Part shown: positions 19,938 through 30,018 of the stretch, in pieces
Position numbering within the stretch: the stretch's first letter is position 1
Layout of the letters: the number at the start of each line of letters is the position of its first letter
From: Mannheimia haemolytica
GTDB taxonomy: Bacteria; Pseudomonadota; Gammaproteobacteria; Enterobacterales; Pasteurellaceae
DNA: 64,000 nt
Direction: 5' to 3'
Assembly (NCBI GenBank): GCA_900638155.1
Contig: LR134495.1
Coordinates: 1,860,001-1,924,000 of the forward strand
The notes under the pieces: model-generated
What the model was told of the DNA's origin: nothing
Seen by the model: the letters and a program-made list of their open reading frames with translations, nothing else
Database searches by the model: none
Translations under genes and position numbers: made by a program

Positions 19938-20618
19938 ATGCAATTATCTACATTCTCTCCAACCGAGCAGGCATTATTAAGCAAAGCGGAATGGCTGGCA
20001 GGGTTCACTTTAGGTGAAATTGCCGAGATGCTTCATATTCCGATACCAGCAGATCTGAAACGAGATAAAGGCTGGGTCGGTACTCTGATTGAAACCGCTT
20101 TAGGTGCGAAAGCCGGCAGTAAAGCCGAACAGGATTTTGCACATTTAGGCATTGAGCTGAAAACCATTCCTGTCAACCAGAAAGGTTTACCACTAGAAAC
20201 TACTTTTGTCAGCCTTGCCCCATTAACCCAAAACAACGGCATTACTTGGGAAACTTCTCACGTTAAACATAAGCTCTCCCGTGTGCTTTGGATTCCCGTA
20301 GAAGGAGAACGCAGCATACCACTCGCTGAACGCCATATCGGGCAACCGATTTTATGGTCTCCTACTGTCGAACAAGAATCCCGCCTACAACAAGATTGGG
20401 AAGAATTAATGGAGTTGATTGTGTTAGGTGAACTGCATAAAATTAATGCAACCTTAGGCGAAGTGTTACAACTCAGACCAAAAGGCAGAAATAACCGCTC
20501 TATTACTTCCGCTATCAATGTTAAAGGGGAGATCGTGCAATCACTCCCTCTCGGTTTCTATTTGCGTAAACATTTTACCGCCGAAATTTTACAAAACTTT
20601 TTGCATTGCCCCCTTTAA
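19938..20618 (+). CDS. mutH: DNA mismatch repair endonuclease MutH
   Basis: 226 aa. The catalytic triad of the PD-(D/E)XK fold is present as Asp66 (QDFAHLG), Glu73 and Lys75 (IELKTIP), equivalent to E. coli Asp70/Glu77/Lys79. The C-terminal [16 protein letters not shown] segment also fits. MutH nicks the unmethylated strand at hemimethylated GATC under MutS/MutL control, implying Dam methylation in this organism. It is followed 89 bases later by the ygdQ-like gene, the same order as E. coli. Confidence 0.96.
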   Translation: MQLSTFSPTEQALLSKAEWLAGFTLGEIAEMLHIPIPADLKRDKGWVGTLIETALGAKAGSKAEQDFAHLGIELKTIPVNQKGLPLETTFVSLAPLTQNNGITWETSHVKHKLSRVLWIPVEGERSIPLAERHIGQPILWSPTVEQESRLQQDWEELMELIVLGELHKINATLGEVLQLRPKGRNNRSITSAINVKGEIVQSLPLGFYLRKHFTAEILQNFLHCPL

Positions 20619-20706
20619 ATTTGTCCTCACACTCTATAAGATGTCGGCTTTAATTCTATTTGATAGAAAATATCACTTAATCCCTTATTTTCAAAAGGAC
20701 TTTTTT

Positions 20707-21438
20707 ATGTTTGACTGGATCACAAATCCTGAAGCTTGGGTTGCACTCTTTACACTTACTGGGCTTGAAATCGTATTAGGCATTGATAACATCATCGTCA
20801 TCAGTATTCTCGTTTCCCGTTTACCTATTGAACAACGCCAATCTGCCCGAATTATCGGCTTGGCTCTGGCAATGGGAACCCGTATTTTATTGCTTCTCTC
20901 GCTTGCTTGGATGATGCGTTTGGTCGAGCCTCTTTTCACTATTGGCAACAATCCAATTTCAGGTAGAGATCTCATTCTACTCATCGGTGGATTATTCCTG
21001 ATTGTTAAAAGTGCAATGGAGCTGAAAGAATCCATTTCTGCCGAATCTCACGAAGAAAAAAGCGAATCCATTAAAAAAGCCAGCTTTTTTATGGTGTTAA
21101 TTCAAATTGCAATTTTTGATATTATTTTCTCCCTTGATTCAGTCATTACTGCTGTGGCAATGGCAGATGATATTCCGGTAATGGTTATTGCGATTATCAT
21201 TGCAGTTGCGGTAATGATGTTAGCAGCGAAAACCATTGGGGACTTTGTAGATAACAACCCAACCATTAAAAATCTCGCTTTAGCGTTCTTGATTTTAATC
21301 GGCATTGTATTAGTCGGCGAAGGTTTTGATATTCATATTCCAAAAGCAGCGGTTTATACGGCAATGGGCTTCTCGGTTGTGGTTGAAATGCTCAACATAA
21401 AAATGCGTCGTAACCAAGCTAAATTAGAACAAGCATAA
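20707..21438 (+). CDS. TerC-family inner-membrane protein, YgdQ-like
   Basis: 243 aa. The true start is the ATG at 20707 (MFDWITNPEAW) after AAAAGGAC; the open frame extends upstream into mutH but that part is non-homologous. TerC-family features are the acidic motifs in membrane helices: LTGLEIVLGIDNIIVISILV and FDIIFSLDSVITAVAMADD. About seven hydrophobic segments are visible. TerC proteins are linked to metal (manganese) export or tellurite resistance; the role of YgdQ itself is not settled. Position after mutH supports orthology with E. coli ygdQ. Confidence 0.88.
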   Translation: MFDWITNPEAWVALFTLTGLEIVLGIDNIIVISILVSRLPIEQRQSARIIGLALAMGTRILLLLSLAWMMRLVEPLFTIGNNPISGRDLILLIGGLFLIVKSAMELKESISAESHEEKSESIKKASFFMVLIQIAIFDIIFSLDSVITAVAMADDIPVMVIAIIIAVAVMMLAAKTIGDFVDNNPTIKNLALAFLILIGIVLVGEGFDIHIPKAAVYTAMGFSVVVEMLNIKMRRNQAKLEQA

Positions 21439-21563
21439 TTGTTCTGTCTCATTTATGCCCTTAATCATTCGCCCTTGATCAACATCAAGGGCTTTTTAAT
21501 GTAGAATAGGCACAACAAGCGGTCATATCTGCTCATTTTTTTGCAAATAGCTCAACGAAAATT

Positions 21564-22601
21564 ATGTTACTGATTGATATTAAAGATAAAGAACTGACTC
21601 AAGAAGAAGTCGAAATGCTGGAACACCCTTTGGTTTCCGGGCTAATTTTATTCACCCGTAATTTCTACGACAAAGCACAAATTCAGGCATTAGTGAAATC
21701 CATTCGCCAGCGGGTGAAAAAACCGTTGCTTATTACTGTTGACCAAGAAGGCGGTCGGGTGCAACGCTTTCGTGAAGGCTTTACTAAACTGCCGGCAATG
21801 CAATCTTTTAACCAACTTGCCACAACGCCAGAGCAAGCAATGCAATTAGCGAAAGAAACCGGCTGGTTGATGGCAGCAGAAATGTTTGCCCTCGATATAG
21901 ACCTCAGTTTCGCTCCGGTGCTGGATTTAGGACACGAATGCAAAGCAATTGGCGATCGCTCATTCGGGCAAGATCCGAATACAATATTACCGATTGCCGA
22001 AGCCTTTATTGACGGAATGCTTGAAGTGGGTATGGCAACCACAGGCAAACACTTTCCCGGTCACGGCCACGTTTTAGCCGATTCGCATTTAGAAACGCCA
22101 TTTGATGATCGCCCCAAAGAGCGGATTTTTAACCACGATATTCTGCCGTTCAAACAGCTTATTGCCAAAGGAAAACTCTCTGCCATTATGCCTGCCCACG
22201 TCGTTTACACCCAATGTGACAGCCAGCCGGCAAGCGGTTCAAGCTATTGGCTTAAAGAGGTATTGCGTAAACAGCTAAACTTTAACGGTGTGATATTCTC
22301 TGACGATTTGGGAATGAAAGGTGCGGGCTTTATGGGCAATTTTGTCGAGCGTTCTGAAAAAGCAATCCAAGCCGGCTGTGATTTATTGCTCCTTTGTAAC
22401 GAGCCTGAAGGCGTGGTGCAAGTGTTAGACGGGCTGAAATATCAGCCGACTCAAGCACAAAAAGAACGCCACCTCTCTTTAATGAAACGCAAAACCGTGA
22501 CTTGGCGAGAGCTGGAAAACAGCCCTCGCTACCAACAAGCTCAGGCTGAATTAACCGCCTTACAAAACAACTGGCTGGAATGGAAAGAAGCGAATGTCTA
22601 G
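21564..22601 (+). CDS. nagZ: Beta-N-acetylhexosaminidase NagZ
   Basis: 345 aa, the family length for Gram-negative NagZ (GH3). Signatures are [19 protein letters not shown] near residue 60 and the catalytic His/Asp loop [14 protein letters not shown], with the nucleophile Asp in [10 protein letters not shown]. It removes GlcNAc from anhydromuropeptides in cytosolic peptidoglycan recycling. An uptake signal (ACAAGCGGTC) precedes it, and its last eight bases overlap rlmC, so the two are probably translated together. Confidence 0.96.
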   Translation: MLLIDIKDKELTQEEVEMLEHPLVSGLILFTRNFYDKAQIQALVKSIRQRVKKPLLITVDQEGGRVQRFREGFTKLPAMQSFNQLATTPEQAMQLAKETGWLMAAEMFALDIDLSFAPVLDLGHECKAIGDRSFGQDPNTILPIAEAFIDGMLEVGMATTGKHFPGHGHVLADSHLETPFDDRPKERIFNHDILPFKQLIAKGKLSAIMPAHVVYTQCDSQPASGSSYWLKEVLRKQLNFNGVIFSDDLGMKGAGFMGNFVERSEKAIQAGCDLLLLCNEPEGVVQVLDGLKYQPTQAQKERHLSLMKRKTVTWRELENSPRYQQAQAELTALQNNWLEWKEANV

Positions 22602-23772
22602 CTTGTTGCATTGTTCGCATTTTGAAAGTGGTGACTGCACTTCGTGCCAATGGATTGAAAAGCCATACACCACGCAATTAGCCGACAAAGAAGCCGATCT
22701 CAAGCGGTTAATTTTGCCGTTTATTTTGCAAAATAAAACGGAAATCTTACCGCTTGTCGGTTCGACAATTTCTCAATTTCGTAACAAAGCGAAAATGGTG
22801 GTCTCGGGCAGCGTAGAACGCCCGATTTTAGGCATTTTAAAAGATCAAAATGATGCTCAAAGTGGGGTAGATTTAACCAACTGTCTGCTCTACCCTCCCT
22901 CATTTCACAAGCTATTTCCGATTTTGAAAGATTTTATCGCTCGAGCTGGTTTAGTGCCGTACAACATCAGTAAGAAAAAGGGCGAGCTAAAATATATTCT
23001 GATTACTGAAAGCCAATATAATCAATCACTTATGCTCCGTTTTGTGGTTCGCAGTGAAGTAAAGCGTGCTTTGGTTGAACGAGAATTGCCAAAACTGTTG
23101 GAAAAACTGCCGCCTAATTCAGTAGTTAGCCTGAATATTCAGCCTCAACACGCAGCTGTTTTAGAGGGGGAAACTGAGATTTTCCTCACCGAACAAAAAG
23201 TGCTGGAAGAACATTTTAACGGCATACCGCTATTTATTCGCCCTCAGGGATTTTTCCAAACCAATCCGGTAGTGGCAAGCCAGCTTTACCACACCGCACA
23301 AAGCTGGATTGAGCATTTACCTATTGCTAAATTGTGGGACTTGTTCTGCGGTGTCGGTGGTTTCGGCTTACATTGTGCCAACGCCTTGCAAGATAAAGGT
23401 ATTGATGTAGAATTAACGGGCATTGAAATTTCGCCTTCAGCTATTGCCAGTGCAACAAAATCAGCCCAAAGATTAGGTTTAGAAAAGGTAACATTTGCCT
23501 CACTAGACTCCGCCCAATTTGCTTTAAATGAAGCGGGTTCTCCACCCGATTTAGTGATTGTGAACCCACCTCGACGTGGTATCGGCAAACTATTAGCAGA
23601 ATTTTTAAATCAATTAGGCTCGCCTTATTTGATTTACTCCAGTTGTAATGCCGTCTCAATGGCGAACGATTTTGCATTTTTGACCAACTATGAACTACAC
23701 AAAGTGCAGTTATTTGATATGTTCGCCCACACTGCACATTATGAAACGCTGACTTTTTTAGTCAAAAAATAA
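22594..23772 (+). CDS. rlmC: 23S rRNA (uracil-747-C5)-methyltransferase RlmC
   Basis: 392 aa. The N-terminus carries the four cysteines of a [4Fe-4S] cluster (C-x5-C-x2-C pattern [15 protein letters not shown] and the later C in LTNCLLYP). [21 protein letters not shown] is diagnostic of RlmC (RumB). The SAM-binding [12 protein letters not shown] and catalytic PPRRGIG and YSSCNAVSM loops are intact. It methylates U747 of 23S rRNA. It overlaps nagZ by eight bases. The first Met at 22594 is kept because it is inside the nagZ overlap and gives a plausible N-terminus. Confidence 0.95.
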   Translation: MSSLLHCSHFESGDCTSCQWIEKPYTTQLADKEADLKRLILPFILQNKTEILPLVGSTISQFRNKAKMVVSGSVERPILGILKDQNDAQSGVDLTNCLLYPPSFHKLFPILKDFIARAGLVPYNISKKKGELKYILITESQYNQSLMLRFVVRSEVKRALVERELPKLLEKLPPNSVVSLNIQPQHAAVLEGETEIFLTEQKVLEEHFNGIPLFIRPQGFFQTNPVVASQLYHTAQSWIEHLPIAKLWDLFCGVGGFGLHCANALQDKGIDVELTGIEISPSAIASATKSAQRLGLEKVTFASLDSAQFALNEAGSPPDLVIVNPPRRGIGKLLAEFLNQLGSPYLIYSSCNAVSMANDFAFLTNYELHKVQLFDMFAHTAHYETLTFLVKK

Positions 23773-23793
23773 GCATTACAAGCGGGCAAATTT

Positions 23794-23822
23794 TTGCCGT
23801 TTTTTGCAAAGGTTGCTATAAT
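23794..23822 (+). promoter_or_regulatory. Sigma70-type promoter of eno
   Basis: TTGCCG (23794-23799), a 17-base spacer and TATAAT (23817-23822). This predicts a start near 23829 and an untranslated leader of about 130 bases before the eno ATG at 23963. Confidence 0.7.
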
Positions 23823-23950
23823 CTCAGGCGAATATAGTCTTAGATCAAATTAGTGGCAAATTTTCTGCCACTCAATCAGTTTTTCCAAGACAAAAGCAGA
23901 AAATCGCTTTACTATATACCTATTCTTTTTTCTATTAACTCGTATATTAG

Positions 23951-25273
<1,323 letters not shown>

Positions 25274-25290
25274 TCGGCTCGAAAATCTTA

Positions 25291-25320
25291 AATGCCACTG
25301 AGAAATCGGTGGCATTTTGC
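25291..25320 (+). terminator. Intrinsic terminator after eno
   Basis: A 10-bp stem AATGCCACTG / CGGTGGCATT (25291-25300 with 25307-25316, one G-T pair) with loop AGAAAT is followed by TTTGCTTAT. Confidence 0.8.
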
Positions 25321-25336
25321 TTATAAGGATAATTCA

Positions 25337-25747
25337 ATGCTTTACTCTGTTTTAACTGATCATATTTTACTGAACGAACCTTACCGAAATGGAGCTCATT
25401 CAACCCAGCACGAACATTTAGTGGTAATGTTTGAGATCGATGAAGAAAGCGGTTATTTTTATGCAATGGACTTACACCAAACCGAACAACCGGTGGTAGA
25501 TAGTTTATTTGTGTTTCGGGTGAGTGATATTGAGCAAAATTCATTAAAAGAACCTCGCCGTTTAGAAATTTGTTGGAGTGAAGACGGCTATCAAGCCTTT
25601 TTACTGATCAACGGCTACCCGCACGCCGTGTTTGATTTCCGCCAATTTGTCGGCTACAACCACACCAAATTCCCAATGCCGGAACTTGGCAGTATGTGGG
25701 TGCATAAAGAAACCACTAATGAATTAGTGGAGAAATGGTTAGGCTAA
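25337..25747 (+). CDS. Conserved hypothetical protein, DUF2251-like
   Basis: 136 aa from the ATG at 25337 (AAGGAT upstream); an earlier in-frame ATG at 25292 lies inside the eno terminator stem. No signal peptide or membrane segment; acidic and soluble. The sequence has HLVVMFEIDEESGYFYAMD and ICWSEDGYQAFLLINGYPHAVFDF, which I associate from memory with the DUF2251 family of Pasteurellaceae and related bacteria. No function is known to me. It is convergent with the dihydroorotate-dehydrogenase-like gene and shares a hairpin with it. Confidence 0.7.
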   Translation: MLYSVLTDHILLNEPYRNGAHSTQHEHLVVMFEIDEESGYFYAMDLHQTEQPVVDSLFVFRVSDIEQNSLKEPRRLEICWSEDGYQAFLLINGYPHAVFDFRQFVGYNHTKFPMPELGSMWVHKETTNELVEKWLG

Positions 25748-25759
25748 TTTCATTTATTC

Positions 25760-25778
25760 GGGCGTGCAATGCACGCCC
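25760..25778. terminator. Tri-loop hairpin between convergent genes
   Basis: A perfect 8-bp stem GGGCGTGC / GCACGCCC (25760-25767 with 25771-25778) with loop AAT lies 12 bases after one stop and 13 before the other. Downstream sequence is T-rich but has no clean run (TATTCTTCACTATT). Confidence 0.6.
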
Positions 25779-25790
25779 TATTCTTCACTA

Positions 25791-26777
25791 TTATTCAGAC
25801 AGAATCTCTTTAAAAACGCCGATTCCTTTCACCCCTAATGCGGTTGCTAAACCCACAAAGTCTGCCCCAACCGATTTCATTCGCTCAAAGCCGGCTTTAT
25901 CATTCACGCCGCCCACACCAATGATTTGAAGCTGTTTGAGCTTAGGTTCTTGATCTAACATTTGGCGAATCGTGTAAACATTCCCTAAAGAGAGTGCGTG
26001 GATTGCCGTTCCTGCCATTCCGCCTACGCCTGTTCCTACTTCTGAATTTAATACCGCCTTGCCAGCATTTAAGACGAGCGATGAACCAAGCGTATTGGTT
26101 GAAGTAATAAAGGCAATTGGTAAATTTTCGCCATTTTCGACCGCTTGTAATAAGCCTTTCATCAATTCATCATATTGATTTTGGTAAGTAAAAGGTGGAA
26201 TTTTAATCCCGATTGGCAGTGCATTTTCCCCTTGATTTAATTTCTCTAATGTTGTTTGCAGTGCATTTAAATAAGGTAAAAGTTCCTCTGCGGAATAAGC
26301 AGGCGAAACTTTACCCGGAATATTCGGGCAAGAGATATTAATCTCCATTGCCAATGACATTTTCACTTCAGCTTGGAAAGCAACAATTTTTTCATAACAT
26401 TCACCCACCTCTTCAGGCGAACCAAACACCGAAATAATAAATGGTTTGCTTGATGGGGCTGTAAGCTCATTTGAAATGGTACGCACAAAGCCGATGGTGG
26501 TATCCAGATTATTTGGGCTTAAACCTATGGTGTTAAGGCTTGCTGTTTGTAAGCTAGTTGCATCTTGAGTATTCACACTTGCTGTTTTCTGTGCATTGGA
26601 ATCAAAGAGTACATATTGGTTCTTCGCCCAATCGTGTGGATATGGTTGAGGCATTGAAGTACGGGTTGTTACCGCACCGGTATATTCACACGCATAAAGT
26701 TCACGCAAGTTCTCTAACTCCGAACACCAAGGGCAAGGCGCATTTAAAAGTGGTGGTGAAAATGTGAGTTTTTGCAT
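25791..26777 (-). CDS. Dihydroorotate dehydrogenase-like flavoprotein (class 1-like)
   Basis: 328 aa. The FMN-barrel signature NISCPNIPGK (about residues 150-159) contains the Cys used as catalytic base in class 1A dihydroorotate dehydrogenases, and IGVGGVNDKAGFERMKSVGADFVGLATAL is the C-terminal phosphate/FMN site. There is no membrane N-terminus as in class 2 PyrD. The N-terminal third (PCPWCSELENLRELYACEYTGAVTTRTS) is divergent. It may be a soluble class 1A-type enzyme or a related dihydropyrimidine-type oxidoreductase. It lies downstream of uraA, but a terminator separates them. Family is clear; the exact substrate is not. Confidence 0.75.
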   Translation of the reverse strand: MQKLTFSPPLLNAPCPWCSELENLRELYACEYTGAVTTRTSMPQPYPHDWAKNQYVLFDSNAQKTASVNTQDATSLQTASLNTIGLSPNNLDTTIGFVRTISNELTAPSSKPFIISVFGSPEEVGECYEKIVAFQAEVKMSLAMEINISCPNIPGKVSPAYSAEELLPYLNALQTTLEKLNQGENALPIGIKIPPFTYQNQYDELMKGLLQAVENGENLPIAFITSTNTLGSSLVLNAGKAVLNSEVGTGVGGMAGTAIHALSLGNVYTIRQMLDQEPKLKQLQIIGVGGVNDKAGFERMKSVGADFVGLATALGVKGIGVFKEILSE

Positions 26778-26817
26778 AGTGGTATTCCTTTTTATTTACA
26801 AATAGAGGGTTATTAGC

Positions 26818-26840
26818 AAAAAGGACGCCACAGCGTCCTT
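26818..26840 (-). terminator. Intrinsic terminator after uraA
   Basis: On the minus strand an 8-bp stem AAGGACGC / GCGTCCTT (26821-26828 with 26833-26840), with a four-base loop, ends in TTTTT. Confidence 0.85.
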
Positions 26841-26843
26841 TGA

Positions 26844-28076
26844 TTAATGAGCAGCAGAATCTTCTGCTTTTTCTTTTGGTAATACAATGTTAAGTACAAT
26901 AGCGACTAATGCACACAAGCTGATCCCTTTTAATGAGAATTCGCCGATGTTAATTAACATACCGCCAATACCGAATGTCATTACTACAGAAGCAATACAA
27001 AGATTACGTGGAATGCTTAAATCAACTTTAGCTTTAATTAGAGTATTGATCCCCACAACCGCAACTGCACCGAACAGCAACATCATAATACCGCCCATCA
27101 CAAAAGTAGGGATAGTGGCAAGGAATGCCCCGATTTTTCCGCAGAATGAGAAAGCGATAGCCCAGCACGCAGCCCAAGTCATAATTTTCGGATTGAAGTT
27201 TTTGGTTAGCATTACTGCACCTGTTACTTCAGAGTAAGTCGTATTTGGTGGACCACCTAATGCCGCCGCCGCTGAAGTTGCTAAACCATCACCTAAAAGC
27301 GTGCGGTGTAAACCCGGTTTTTTCATAAAATCTTTACCTGCTACTTGGCTGATTGCCATTACATCACCTAAGTGTTCTACCGCAGGAGCAAGAGCAATTG
27401 GCAGTAGGTAAAGAATTGCATCCAGCTGAAATTCCGGTGCGGAAACATTCGGTAAACTAAACCAAGGAGCTTCAATCACTTTAGTAAAATCCACCAATCC
27501 CATAAAAACAGACAAGATATATCCTACCGTTAAACCTGCTAATATTGGCACGAGCTTTAATAGCCCTTTCGCAAACACCGCCACAATCAGCGTAGTCACC
27601 AGCGTTGTCATTGAAACAATAATGGCGGTGTTATAGGCAATATTCGCCGATTTACCCGTTGCCATATCCACCGCAACAGGAGCAAGACCTAAACCAATCA
27701 CCATAATTACCGGACCAATCACGATTGGTGGGAAGTATTTATGCAGAATATTCACCCCTTTCGCTTTCACTAAAGCAGATAATGCCATATAAATAAAACC
27801 GGAACAGAGCAATGCCCCCATGGTAACGGGAATACCCCATTGTTGAACACCGAATTGGATTGGAGCGATAAAAGCGAAACTTGATGCGAGGAAAACAGGA
27901 ACTTGACGTTTGGTACAAAGTTGGAAGATTAAAGTACCGACACCGGCGGTAAGAAGGGCAACATTAGGATCTAAACCCGTAATTAGCGGAACTAATACCA
28001 ACGCCCCAAATGCAACAAACAGCATTTGCAGCCCGATAAACGCCTGCTTTGGCGTACTCATATTTTCTGTGGTCAT
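26844..28076 (-). CDS. uraA: Uracil permease (NCS2 family)
   Basis: 410 aa with about 14 hydrophobic segments. The NCS2 hallmarks are the SSFAF motif (FLASSFAFIAP), the substrate-site helix with AEHLGD (PAVEHLGDVMAISQ) and GGPPNTTYSEVTGAV, all typical of the UraA branch and distinct from the xanthine/urate branch. It imports uracil with a proton across the inner membrane. A PurR-type operator sits about 75-90 bases upstream, suggesting purine repression, as known for several pyrimidine genes in E. coli. A terminator follows. Confidence 0.92.
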   Translation of the reverse strand: MTTENMSTPKQAFIGLQMLFVAFGALVLVPLITGLDPNVALLTAGVGTLIFQLCTKRQVPVFLASSFAFIAPIQFGVQQWGIPVTMGALLCSGFIYMALSALVKAKGVNILHKYFPPIVIGPVIMVIGLGLAPVAVDMATGKSANIAYNTAIIVSMTTLVTTLIVAVFAKGLLKLVPILAGLTVGYILSVFMGLVDFTKVIEAPWFSLPNVSAPEFQLDAILYLLPIALAPAVEHLGDVMAISQVAGKDFMKKPGLHRTLLGDGLATSAAAALGGPPNTTYSEVTGAVMLTKNFNPKIMTWAACWAIAFSFCGKIGAFLATIPTFVMGGIMMLLFGAVAVVGINTLIKAKVDLSIPRNLCIASVVMTFGIGGMLINIGEFSLKGISLCALVAIVLNIVLPKEKAEDSAAH

Positions 28077-28151
28077 TTTTTACTCTCTTTGATGTGATTG
28101 CGATGTAACCCTTGCAGTTACCCAGATGAAAACAACTTCCTATTAACCAAA

Positions 28152-28167
28152 AAGCAAACGATTGCGG
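28152..28167 (-). promoter_or_regulatory. PurR box upstream of uraA
   Basis: AAGCAAACGATTGCGG shares 15 of 16 bases with the purT operator at 13192 and matches the PurR consensus. It lies 76-91 bases upstream of the uraA start. Confidence 0.8.
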
Positions 28168-28235
28168 ATTTTAGGTAAAATTTTTTTGCCGATTGTACGG
28201 CAAATAAAATTTATAGGGCTTTCACTAAAAGGAAA

Positions 28236-28261
28236 AAGCCTTGAATTTTCATTCAAGGCTT
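28236..28261 (-). terminator. Intrinsic terminator of the selD-nudJ-ubiH operon
   Basis: Perfect 11-bp stem AAGCCTTGAAT / ATTCAAGGCTT (28236-28246 with 28251-28261). Read on the minus strand it is followed by TTTTTCC. The rest of the 270-base gap between ubiH and uraA holds the uraA control region and nothing else that I recognise. Confidence 0.85.
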
Positions 28262-28346
28262 CGGATTAGATTTTCAAACGGGCAGAATCATACGCTTTTT
28301 TGAAGGCAGTGTCAAACAAAAATTTATACTTTTTGTTTTTTACCAG

Positions 28347-29555
28347 CTACCAGCCTAATGCCTGATTCGCTACAAAATCTCTGGCTATTTTTGAATGGGA
28401 AACCGTAAATAACCCCAAATTCCGGATAAACTGAACCGGCAATATTTCGCAAGAAAAAAGCGAAATTAGACCGCTTGTAGCCTTTATCATTCTGGCTTGA
28501 TCTTGCGTTCTCTCGTTCTCAAAAGTTGATAAGAGCGAAAACTCGCCTATATCTTTTCCTTGATTAAACGCCAAAGCCACTAAATCCGCTAATCTGGTCA
28601 GATCACGCAAGCCCAAGTTAAAACCTTGCCCGGCAACCGGGTGAAGCATTTGTGCGGCATTGCCTACAACTGCTAAACGGTGGTGAATATGCGATTGGGC
28701 TTTTTGCAAAATAAGTGGATAAACAAACCGCTTGCTCACTCGAACAAATTGCCCTAATTTCCAACCAAATTGTTGCTGTAAACGGGCTAAAAATTCGCTA
28801 TCTGAAAGTTGGATTAACTCGTTCGGCTCTTTCACACACCACACCAACGACATCGTATTTCCACTCAAAGGCAATAAAGCAAAAGGGCCTTGAAGCGTAA
28901 AATATTCAAAGGCTTGATTTTGGTGAGGTTCACTCAGCTCTACGTTGGCAATAATTGCCGATTGAGCATAATCTCTTACTTTTACGGTTTCCACACCGCA
29001 CTGTTTTGCAATCTGAGATTGAATACCATCTGCCGCCACCAGCAAGGAACAACTGAGTTTCTCGCCATTTTTCAAGCTCAATTCACAATCTTGTTGGCTA
29101 CGCTCAATGCCGACCACTTCATTCGGGCAAAAAAGCGTAATATTAGCTTGCTGTGCAAGACAAGCGGTCAATTTTCTGCCGAATTTTGCAAGTTCCACCA
29201 CCATACCCAGCTGAGCCACATTCTGCTCGCTTGCTTTCAAGGTCGTTTTACCAAAATGCCCTTTATCCGCTACTTGAATTTGCTGAATCGGCGTGCCGAT
29301 TTCGCTAATCATCTCGCCTAAACTTGAGCCTGCAAGCGGTCTGATTTGTCGCATTTTTTGCAAACTGCCTTCGGCTAAGGCAATGCTGCGAGCGTCAAAA
29401 CCGCCTTGCTGTTCATAGTCCGGCAGTGATTTTTCGACTATCGCAATCGAGATTTTGTGATGAGTAAAACTGCTTAACGCCAATGCCAGCACCGAGCCGG
29501 TCACTGCCCCGCCTACAATCACCACATCAAATTGGGTTGTTGTTTTATTTTCCAT
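28347..29555 (-). CDS. ubiH: 2-octaprenyl-6-methoxyphenol hydroxylase UbiH
   Basis: 402 aa from the ATG at 29555, which overlaps the nudJ end by 11 bases; a start at 29576 is possible but adds seven weak residues. The FAD-binding dinucleotide fold VVIVGGAVTGSVLALAL, the GFDARSIALA segment, the DG motif LLVAADGIQS and the second FAD motif GNAAQMLHPVAGQGFNLGLRD are the UbiH/F-family features. The pattern around GHFGKTTL and PLSGNTMSLVWC fits UbiH best. It hydroxylates a ubiquinone precursor. Two uptake signals lie inside the gene. It is the last gene of selD-nudJ-ubiH. Confidence 0.88.
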   Translation of the reverse strand: MENKTTTQFDVVIVGGAVTGSVLALALSSFTHHKISIAIVEKSLPDYEQQGGFDARSIALAEGSLQKMRQIRPLAGSSLGEMISEIGTPIQQIQVADKGHFGKTTLKASEQNVAQLGMVVELAKFGRKLTACLAQQANITLFCPNEVVGIERSQQDCELSLKNGEKLSCSLLVAADGIQSQIAKQCGVETVKVRDYAQSAIIANVELSEPHQNQAFEYFTLQGPFALLPLSGNTMSLVWCVKEPNELIQLSDSEFLARLQQQFGWKLGQFVRVSKRFVYPLILQKAQSHIHHRLAVVGNAAQMLHPVAGQGFNLGLRDLTRLADLVALAFNQGKDIGEFSLLSTFENERTQDQARMIKATSGLISLFSCEILPVQFIRNLGLFTVSHSKIARDFVANQALGW

Positions 29556-30018
29556 TTCTCGCCCATTCAAACGCATTCAACAAACTTAATGGATAACGCT
29601 CACCGCTTAAATAATCTTTGACCGATTGAACCACCAACGGGCTTCTGGCACATTGCCCTGGTTGCTGAATGTAGTCTTCAAATTCGGCTAAAGTGAACCA
29701 AAGGGCTTGGGTAATATCCGCATCTTGCGGATTCGGCTCAAGCCAATCCTCCAGTTCCACCGCAAACAGAAAACGCAAGAAATCCGTTTGTGAACGAGGG
29801 GCTTGCCATTGATAAATTTTCACCAAATTTGCCATTTCCGCCCGAATACCGGTTTCCTCAAACAGCTCACGGCTCGCCCCCTCCAGCAAGGTTTCATCTT
29901 TTTCCAAATGCCCTGCCGGTTGGTTAAGCGTACGTTTGCCGTATTCAATTTCTTCCACAAACAAAAATTTGCCCTTGCAATGCACCACGCAAGCCATTGT
30001 TACATTTGGTTTAAACAT
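29545..30018 (-). CDS. nudJ: Nudix phosphatase NudJ
   Basis: 157 aa from the ATG at 30018, which shares its first base with the selD stop (TGATG); an extra upstream TTG is not needed. The Nudix box is G-H-L-E-x5-L-x-E-G-A-S-R-E-L-F-E-E-T-G-I around residues 37-58. The start FKPNVTMACVVHCKGKFLFVEE and the later RFLFAVELE and RSPLVVQSVKDYLSGERYPL match E. coli NudJ (YmfB), which hydrolyses HMP-PP and nucleoside di/triphosphates. Translational coupling with selD is suggested by the overlap. Confidence 0.9.
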   Translation of the reverse strand: MFKPNVTMACVVHCKGKFLFVEEIEYGKRTLNQPAGHLEKDETLLEGASRELFEETGIRAEMANLVKIYQWQAPRSQTDFLRFLFAVELEDWLEPNPQDADITQALWFTLAEFEDYIQQPGQCARSPLVVQSVKDYLSGERYPLSLLNAFEWARNGK

